This document shows, piece by piece, positions 9,508-18,400 of a DNA stretch of 25,137 nt. Numbering within the stretch: position 1 is the first letter of the stretch; each line of letters begins with the position of its first letter. Below the pieces are notes generated by a model. That model ran no database searches. It was not told where the DNA came from and saw nothing but the letters and a program-made list of their open reading frames with translations. The stretch covers positions 1 through 25,137 of the forward strand of contig RCAB01000705.1 in assembly GCA_003640385.1 (NCBI GenBank), in the 5' to 3' direction. A program made the position numbers and the translations under genes. This DNA is from Setaria digitata. Lineage: Eukaryota; Nematoda; Chromadorea; Rhabditida; Setariidae.

Positions 9508-11620
9508 ACCATACATGCAACACGTAAGCACGCATGCATAAGTATTAAATTCATTATTAAAATTTTTCAAGTTACCAATTTTTCAAACATTATAATTTAA
9601 AATAATGTTAAAATTATTAATAATTATTTTGTAAGGAAAAAAAAAACATTCCTATTCATTTATTTAGCAAATTAGGTGAAATTTACTTATTTAAACTTAA
9701 TAAAATCCTGTTAATTCATTCGATAGCATCTTCAATCCAATGAAAAAAAATTTAAAAATAATGAGAAATACAAGAAAAAAGAACATTCTGTTCGTAAATT
9801 TCGATACATTTAACAATTTTAAATGAACAAAAAAAAAAAAAATTACCGCTGGAATTACTTCCACTTCAGTTAATCAGTAATTAAACGAAATCCTTTCAAA
9901 CAAATCAACAGATCGGAAAATTTCAATTTATTCCATAGTGAAAATAACAATAACTTTGAATGGGACCAGACTACAGCAATCAGAACTAATGGGTAATTGA
10001 AATTTAAAAGTTCAAAGCCATACCATAGATCGTAAGGATTCTTGAAACACTGTCTGTTAACTGAAATTTAATTATGATCTCAAAAAGAACGAGTAATTAC
10101 TAAAAATAATTTAACATTATTAAATTAATAGGAATGAAGTTTTTTTTTTCTTACAAAATAATTATTAAAATTTTAAAAAAGTAAATACTCGTCCTAAAAT
10201 TGTGCATATAAACAGAACTACATGAGTGAATCCTAAAGTTAAACATATTATTAAAGTATAAAATTTCAGCAAATCTTCCCTACCCAAGTTATCCCACTAC
10301 TTTAAATATTACCCTTAAGTAAAGACAACTTCTCAAATTACTAATCTTTAGATATAATTATAAAATAAAGTAATCAATTAGCAATAGTAAATAGTGATAA
10401 TGTTCATAAAACAAAATCATCTATAAATACTAGTGTTACTGCAACACCTATCACTATCTCACCTTTTATAGAAAAGATTTAAATCGTTAAATATATATCA
10501 ACCCGTCAACTTTCATCAGGCATTTAAATAATATATAACAACTGATCATGAAAATAATTTGATAATGATATGAATGAAGCAAACATTTGACACTTTTATC
10601 TAATCAATGATTATTACAACAGCCATAATAAATTGGTATTTCGGATGGCTTAGATCTTTTTACAACTTATACTTTTTAATATCTTTAAAGCAATCTCTTA
10701 TCACGGCCTCTTTTACTTCATACTTCCTCCTGCATTAAAAAAAAAAAAAAAAAAANAGAAGAAAAAAGAAATCTCAAAAGAATAACAAATATTGGCAATT
10801 TATTCAAAATAAAATATTTTCCCAAAAACTGAGGAAAGAAATTAATTAAAAAAAAGAGAGAAAAGAGAAAAAAAATAACTTCTTGTTTTTAATTTATGCC
10901 GTTCCATTTGTAGGATGTAATTGTAAAGCTCAACTAGTTTAACCATTTTTTTTTTTTTTTTGACACTCTTTCCTTCACAAGTTAAAAAGCAAAAAAGAAA
11001 GAAAACGTAATTAACAATTTAGGAGCAAATTCCTCCTTTTTTTCGGTTTAGTTCCATTATACAAATGTTTGGAAGTAATAGGTCCAAAAAATAAATAATA
11101 CTTTAAAAAAAGACAAATTCAGCAATACGAGATAAATGTAAACATTTGAAGTTTTATTACATTAGTTCAGCAACAGAAACAAAAAGATTGAATAAATAAC
11201 AATAATAATAATATTGTAACAGTGATAATAATGACATAGACCATAAATTCAATAACATTTGATTATCTCGAAAAATGATTTATCGTTCAAAGTTTCAGCT
11301 TTCTCAATACAGAATAAATTCGATATGCAAGATGATGAAGATAGCAAAAATGATTGAAAATGACGTCAATAAATTAAAATTTGTTGTTTACAGTGGGTCA
11401 TAAGAATTTTTTTTTTTAAAGTAACATCAAACAAGACAATGATAACTGAGAATAACTGAGAAATGTATATTCTGCAAAATTTGGCAATGAAACTTTATTA
11501 AATTTTGAAATTAGTCCGAAATTTATGCAAATATAAATTTAGAGAAAAAATAAACCAACAATTGATAAAATGATTAATTTAAAAAATTCAATTTAATGTT
11601 CAAAACCTTCTACTAACGGA
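9508..11620. other. AT-rich intergenic DNA, no gene seen
   Basis: Ordinary AT-rich sequence with scattered A/T runs. A 65-codon minus-strand open frame ending near 9866 has a plausible TTTCAG upstream, but frames of that length are expected by chance at this composition. A short AAT-repeat patch lies near 11198-11215. An ambiguous base (N) sits at 10756 at the end of an A-run. Confidence 0.5.
10738..10756. other. A-run ending in an ambiguous base
   Basis: About 18 A are followed by a single N at 10756. This is most likely a sequencing or consensus-calling uncertainty in a homopolymer, so the true run length here is unreliable. Confidence 0.85.
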
Positions 11621-11784
11621 ATAAAAAGATGATGAGGCATCATCAACACAGACGCTTCAGGGGTAATAATTATAACGCCAGATGGTAATCTCTACATATT
11701 TGATTTCAGTTCAGTATGAATTTTATGCTCTCCATTGATAAATATTTTGATTCCTACTGAAATTCCTGCTCCCATTCTTTTCAG

Positions 11785-12148
11785 TCATTTTAGACACTAA
11801 ATGCAAGATGAATTTCCTGTTCACAATCCATTCAAAATACCCTGAACATGAACAAAAATTTAAATATCAAAGTTATCCATTAACTTTTACTGAAATTTCA
11901 TTCAATAAAACTTTGCAGAAATTAACAACTGAAAAGTCTGAAATTATGGATTGCAATAAGATAAGATTTATTACTTGTCAAGTTTTCATGAAAATGACGT
12001 AAGCTACTGAAGAAGAAAAAGAAAACAGAAACAAACTGAAAAATTATAAATGCTAGCAGGAAGAAAGAAGAGAAAATTCATATTACGCTTGATCTTTCAA
12101 TAGTTGTTAAAATACAGCTCACTCATTTCGGACACTAAATGCAACATG
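11785..12148 (+). repeat. Direct repeat pair, about 26 bp
   Basis: TCATTT-GACACTAAATGCAA-ATG occurs at 11785-11810 and again at 12123-12148 with three differences. Between and after them are further diverged repeats: CTTGATCTTTCAAT at 12088 and CTTGACCTTTCAAT at 12154, 66 bases apart. This is an old, degenerate repeat block. The 64-codon open frame at 11808-12002 lies inside it and has no other support. Confidence 0.6.
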
Positions 12149-12429
12149 GTCAACTTGACCTTTCAATGATCCTTAAAAATAATACTCGCGTAAATTAAAT
12201 TAATTACAAAGTTCTCAACACGAATACTAGTTATATCAACCAAACTTTTGACCGTATAATAACAGCAACAAGAATGGAATACTTGAAATTTCGAAAATTA
12301 GCAATCAAAAGCTTGAAATATGAATCAAATGTATTCAAATAATGATAAAGAAGACACAAAAGTGTCAAAAGTAGGAGCGAAATAATTGGAAAAGTAATAT
12401 ATGCACATTTCTGAGGAAGCATAACAAAC

Positions 12430-12670
12430 AATTGTATTAAAATCATAAAGGAGAAAAAAGGATGCCAACAATAATCCAATTAGTTTGGAATGATACTATG
12501 CAAGCTTTCTCATACAATTAAGCAAATAATTATATTAAGGTGAAAAGGAAAAAATGTGCCAAAACAATGAGCAAATTAGTTTGGAACAATAAATAAGCAA
12601 ATTTTCCACAACATAAATGAAACAATTGTGCATTTTTTTCAGTAGCAATGAAAGGAGGAAAAATTAGTTG
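12430..12670 (+). repeat. Degenerate tandem repeat, period about 96 bp
   Basis: The word AATTAGTTTGGAA occurs at 12478-12490 and 12574-12586, and the shorter AATTAGTTG at 12662. Each is preceded by CAATTGTATT-like and AAGGAGAAAAA-like words, and the copies are followed by AAGCAAA. Roughly two and a half diverged units are present. Confidence 0.55.
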
Positions 12671-12747
12671 CTCTGAACGGATAAAAGTAGCTAAAAGTAA
12701 AAGTAAACCGACCACATCGATTAAATATAAAAGATAGAACAAGAAGG

Positions 12748-12769
12748 CACACACACACACACACACACA
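12748..12769 (+). repeat. (CA)11 microsatellite
   Basis: Eleven CA units followed by TACAATG. The minus-strand frame through it (poly Cys-Val) is a repeat translation. Confidence 0.95.
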
Positions 12770-14062
12770 TACAATGCCATATGGTTGGCTAACTAACCCC
12801 ATCCCATTTTAATCTGTTTACAACACCGTCATCTCTCTATGCGACCATTCATCGTATTATGCAACATTATTATCCCTAACTTCATTTTACTACTCGATTA
12901 GTTATTAGCTACTGATATCGATGAACTATATCGTTTAGAAAAGGAAAGAAATGGAAGAAGTTAATTGTTGAACTTCTTTGTATCTAATTTTTAATTAATC
13001 ATTAATACCTCTTAATTAACATTATCTTTTTTTTCAGAGTCATTATTTAGGTTAAAAAAAAAAAAAAAAAGAATGGAGTGTTATTTTCAGTTCATCCTCT
13101 TAATTATTCATTCATTCCTTAGTCATTCTCACTTATCATTAATTCATTTGTTTAATACGGAAGCTATAAAAACTTTCTTTTTTATTTCTGTTTTTATGTT
13201 AAATACCAATTAAAATGATTGAAATAATTTAGCGCATTGTTTTTTGCGTTCTCTTTTTTTCTCTTTATTTTTAGATTTAACTTTTTTTGTCCATGTGAAA
13301 AGAAAATGAGGGCGAGAATTTCTGCATACAGTTTAAAATATCTACTTTTATTAAAACTAAAATCAATAATTAATAAGTACTTTAGTCAAAACAAAATTTG
13401 TTTACCGATGAAATATTTAAATTGCCATCTGAATCGCATTATCCCTATTTTCTAATTAATACTGTTTAATTAGATCCTTTTGCTTAACACACATTTCGCC
13501 TATTTGGCCTACTATCATTTACTAATTAATCAATTCATTCTATTAATATTTCCAATATTACGTTTTGCGTATATGTTGGGAAATTGATCGAACATAAAAA
13601 TATTATTAAACAATATTATTTTTCAGGTAAATGACGCTATTACGTGGAAAAATGATTAAGTAACATTTTATTTGCTACTTATTTACAAACTTATTCATTG
13701 ATTTACACAGTTGTTTGTTTGTTTCGGTTTATTTTCTTCCAACTACTTATTTATCTTTCACTTTATTATTGTATCATCTTTTATTTCATTTATTGTTTAT
13801 TTTGTTCATTGCGTTGATCCATTTACTCATAGACTATTTTATTTTAAATCTTATACATATATTATTATACTTTTTTTGGTAGTTTTAAAATTATCAATTA
13901 ATAATGAGTACAAGCATGGAACTTATCAGCCACATATTTATCAGTTATCACTGTCTGTTCCCAACTTCATGGTTGAATTTTGCGCTCAGTCAGTGAGTAT
14001 TTTATCAGTCGGATTCATCCCCAGCAATTTTTTTTTTTTTTTTTATTTATTTATTTTTTTTT

Positions 14063-14107
14063 CTGATGATAAGGATATATTACGCGGTAATATATCCTTA
14101 TCATCAG
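14063..14107. repeat. Perfect inverted repeat, 21-bp arms with 3-base loop
   Basis: Positions 14063-14083 are the exact reverse complement of 14087-14107 around the loop GCG. Each arm contains TGATAAGG, a GATA-factor type word, so the palindrome presents two such sites in opposite orientation. The stem is too short and the loop too small for an ordinary microRNA precursor. Confidence 0.9.
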
Positions 14108-15131
14108 CATTTATCAAAATTTTAGATTTTTATCAATGTGATCGAAGTCATTGATATTATTCGGTAAGTTTAACATATTCAAGCCTCAAGAAATTATTAT
14201 TTCTTAAATTAAAAAAAGCATTGATTAGAATATTTTGATAAAATTTTGAAATAGGGCTTAATAAAGTTTTGAAAAGACTGCTTTAAAAAATAAATAAGAG
14301 AGAATTTTGCTTGCAATCACACAAAAATATTAATTTTTCCAATAAAAAATTAATTTTGAGAAATAAGCCAGGCAAATATACGTGCATTTATTAACAAAAG
14401 TGGAAAGTAGAAAAAATATTTTTTGAATATTAAAATTGCCTCAACTTCAAATAATAAATTTTCATCAAATTTCTTAAATTTTTGATTGATAATTTGGCAT
14501 TAAATTCTTTAAATTTATCATTCACCAAAGTATAAAATATCCATCATATCGGAACATATCCCAATCTGAAACAAATAATTAAGTTTTAATTTCACTATCC
14601 TATTAATCAAAAAGCTTCGATTCCTTTGGCATAAATGGCTACATTTCTGAATTTCCAAGAATATAAATACTAATTTGACCAAGATTTTTTTGAATATTTT
14701 AATGATTAATTTGAAAAGGATTGAAAAAAAAGTTTCTTTTGAATATCAAAATTGCTTATATATCTTTGACTAAATAGCAAACTGCGCAAACGAACTCATG
14801 AAAAATTACGAAATACGATCGATCAGCCATTTTGGTATTATAGTTTTCCGATATATTTAATATTTAGATTCTAGTAAGTTTTCTAATATTTAAGTTTTTT
14901 TTTTTGTTTCATATATTCATTTCATCACTGCTGTAAAATATTTCATTAATAACGTGAAAAAAGATCGGCTTAAACTTCCAATAAATTTCGTCGTTATATT
15001 ATAAATACTATAAATTAATTGAACTTCATGACTTTTGATAATACTATGATAACTTATCAATATAAAATATCCTATTATCACAGCAATATGCGACCATACA
15101 TGCATTTTATCCTCAACAATAACAAATATTG

Positions 15132-15154
15132 AAAAAAAAAAAAAAAAAAAAAAA
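15132..15154. repeat. Poly-A run of 23
   Basis: Uninterrupted run of 23 A about 260 bases upstream of the plus-strand gene's first exon. Confidence 0.9.
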
Positions 15155-15410
15155 TGGATCACATAAGTCGGATATGTGTGCCCGTGAATATATAAATATT
15201 AATTTCGAAAAGAAAAAGAGTAGAAATTTTATGATCATTAATCATATTATTAATCACATTAATTATATGAAAGACTTTTTGAAAAAAAAAAAAAAAAAAT
15301 GAAATAAATGCCTGAAAACCTCATAATTGCAGTGGGAATTAATTTGCATAAAATAATATTTAAACAATGAAATGAAAATTATTACAAATAATATTAATAA
15401 TCAGGAAATT

Positions 15411-15417
15411 TGTTCAG
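15411..15417 (+). promoter_or_regulatory. Candidate spliced-leader (trans-splice) acceptor
   Basis: TGTTCAG ends at 15417, 17 bases before the ATG at 15435. Many nematode mRNAs receive a spliced leader at a TTTCAG-like acceptor a few to a few tens of bases before the start codon, and no cis donor is needed upstream. This spacing is the main reason for choosing the 15435 start. Confidence 0.4.
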
Positions 15418-15434
15418 TGTAAAAGCACTTGGCT

Positions 15435-15467
15435 ATGGGAAAGGTACCACATACGGTGGCTTGTAAT
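15435..15467 (+). CDS. Exon 1 of the plus-strand gene (11 codons)
   Basis: ATG in the context GCTATGGG gives MGKVPHTVACN and then a GTATGT donor at 15468. The patch 15425-15467 is notably GC-richer than its surroundings. Read through without splicing, the frame stays open for 31 residues and becomes hydrophobic before TAA, so a tiny unspliced membrane peptide is a less likely alternative. Splicing here is phase 0, matching exon 2. Confidence 0.4.
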
Positions 15468-18400
15468 GTATGTTTTATTATCATTTTGTTATCATTTATT
15501 GTCATTTTATTATCACTCTCAAATACTTAATTCATCATCATTCGTAATTTCGTTAACAACTGTATTCGGTTCTCTGTTACTCATTATTGAATTCACGGAT
15601 TAAGGTAATTCATCATATTTTATGTATTAAGCGCGATATTATCATTGCTTATCAGTAACCTAATTTAATCTTATATTTCCAAAATTTAATTTCCCACTCT
15701 TGTTGAGATTTCATAAAAGTTTAAATTACTGTATCTTTTTTCTTGTTCAATAACATGTTACATTTTTTTCACTCACCATTATTCACGAATAATAGTAATG
15801 ATAAAATTTTAAGTCTTATCATAAATCGTATCATTTTCAAAAAAAAAGACGTAAAAATTAAAAAACAACTAAACAGAATAAAAAACGACAAAATTTTTAT
15901 TACCCGTAATTTGCTGCAAGCTTTTTTACCTTTAATTAAATATTTATTCAATTAAAATTGCAACTAATTAACGAATGTTTTTGTCCAAATTGCAAAAACA
16001 AATTTACAAATAAAAATAAAATAATAAAAAATAATTATTCTTCTCTTTATTCATTATTATTTCCTTCTTGTTTTAAATTAATGAAGCAAATTTTTAGCAT
16101 ATCTTGGGATGTTTTCTTTCCTTTAATTATCTGATAATGGAAATAATTTTAATAATAATAATTTTTTTTTTTTTTTTTAATTAATTATTTTTAGACAGGA
16201 CGAACACGAACACATCTTGCAGTGCGTTACATGTTTCGTGTAAAGCCATGCTACTCCTGTTTTGCCTTGGAATGCTTCATTTGCATTTTAACATCAATTT
16301 CGATTGTTTATGCGTATATTTTTATAGGCCCAAAAGTTGTATGCAAATTAGTTATTTTATTAATGAAAAATAAAATTAAAAAAAAAAAAAATTGAAGACA
16401 CAAATTTTTGGCCAAGAAAAAGATGTCCAGAAAAATAAGCGAAATTCATAAATTTAGTTAGATGATAGCAAAATTAATAATTATTAATTATAACATTTAA
16501 AAATTTTTCCACAAAAAAAAAAAAAATTTTTTTTTATTAATTATATAAAACCTTTTCTTTTGAAAAAAAAAAAAAAAAAAGAAAATACTTTCTTTTCAAT
16601 GACTAAATTAAATTTTTTTCTTTTTTAAATAAAGGATTTTTTGATATTTTAGCTAATTTGATTGATTAAATTAATTTTTTTTTTTTCAATAATAGAAATT
16701 GGAGAATTACTGAAAAATGCCCTTATTATTTTACAAATAGTTAATTTGCTGCATGATAAATTATTAATTGATCATTTCAGCTGACTGATTGATGGCTTTA
16801 TTTTCACAGTTTGTCCAAAAGCTTAATTTACTAGAATAATAAAGAATAAAACCTTGAACTTATTGTCATACCTTATCACATCCTTATCATATGTTTAAAG
16901 GCGAAACTTGGCATTCTTATCAAAGAAAATAGCATTTTGAATGAACAAAAAAATTCTCTATCCTACATTGATTGCGAATACAAGAAACCACTGGAATTCT
17001 CAACTGTTAGTCATTTTAATTGCAAAATAATTGCATTTAATAATATTGACAGTTGCATAATTACGTGCGTGACGTGTAGTTTCATTATCACATTGCAATT
17101 AGACGTTATGCAGAACCATATTTTGTTTTATATTGATATTCACGTCTGTCACATATAATATATTACTAGTGTCTTATAATTATCTACAATCAATCATACG
17201 TAACGTCATAATTGAAATAACACGTTTACTTATTCATTTTACCAATATCAAAAATCAAGTCTATTACGCGTAATCACTGTTTTTCTGATGCTCAAATCCA
17301 CGTTTATTTTATGTCACCATAATTTTATTAGCAGTCAAATCTACGTTTTTTTTTAATGTGTAATCATTGTTTTTTTAGCACTCAAATTCGCCTTTAGTGC
17401 GTTTAGCATCCTAGTTTAGCATCGTTTAGCATCTAGTCATGCGAAACGTTAAAATTTGAAAATATCTCCAATCATGTATACATTGTTTTGCTTTTATTTA
17501 AAGTTTTTATTTAAAATGGCTTTTTTTTTTTTTCTAAATTTAAGTTTAACAATTTTTTGAAACCAAAAATTTTTGCATAGAAATTTGTCAAGATCAAAAT
17601 TTTAATTTATTTCTGTTTATTTCCTCCTGCTTAATTAATAATTAATCAGCTAGGAAATGAAAACGTGTGGTTAATTAATATAGGATGTTGAATTTTAAAT
17701 GAAATAAAACATGCTAATATGTTTATGTCATGTGATATTTCAATTTTTCATCCAAATATTTTCAAGTAATTTTAATGTTTTAAAGGTAAGTTGCGGTGAA
17801 GATGAAGATCAGTACGCGTTTATTTCACGACTTCGTGAAAGTGTCACCCAAAATGATCGATGTGTTGATCGCGTTGATGTCGTATGTTCTCTGCTAACTT
17901 TTTATTTTAATATTTATTTCTTTATAAAACTAAACAAAAAATTTTTTAAATTTCATTTTAGCTAACATGAAAAATTCTAACCAAAAATAAAGGAAAGGAA
18001 AAGAAAGTGATGAAAAAATTAAATCTCTTTTTTTTTTTTCTTTTGTTATAAAAATGAAATTTATTGATGTTAGAACAAAATGATTGAACTGATATTTCCA
18101 TTTATTTAAAAGTTTCGAAAAATGATTGTAATTAATTTTCCGATCATTTAAACTCGATTACATTGTAACTAATTGCTTGAAAAAATCTAATTTAGCTTTT
18201 TGACTTTTGATTTATCTGATTTAGAAGATCACAAAACTGAAATGTATTTCTATTGAAATTTTGCTCACTTTGTGTTTCAGAACTTTCAAATAGTCTAACA
18301 CTAATTGTAAGATTATTTTATAAAAGTTCCTTACTTTTCATCTTCCTGTTCATCCTGCTATCATTATAAGACATTTCGATCTCTTCCTTATCCGAAAAGG

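Larger units (their letters stand above)
12770..15415. other. AT-rich DNA upstream of the plus-strand gene, no gene accepted
   Basis: The stretch contains T-rich sequence, a 152-codon frame without ATG at about 13699-14154, a perfect hairpin at 14063-14107 and a 23-A run at 15132-15154. The promoter of the plus-strand gene is presumably in its last kilobase. No core element stands out. Confidence 0.45.

Noticed and set aside
9866..10070. 65-codon minus-strand frame with an upstream TTTCAG
   Set aside because: With stop codons arising roughly every 11 codons by composition, several frames of this size are expected by chance in the window. No donor or partner exon was found.
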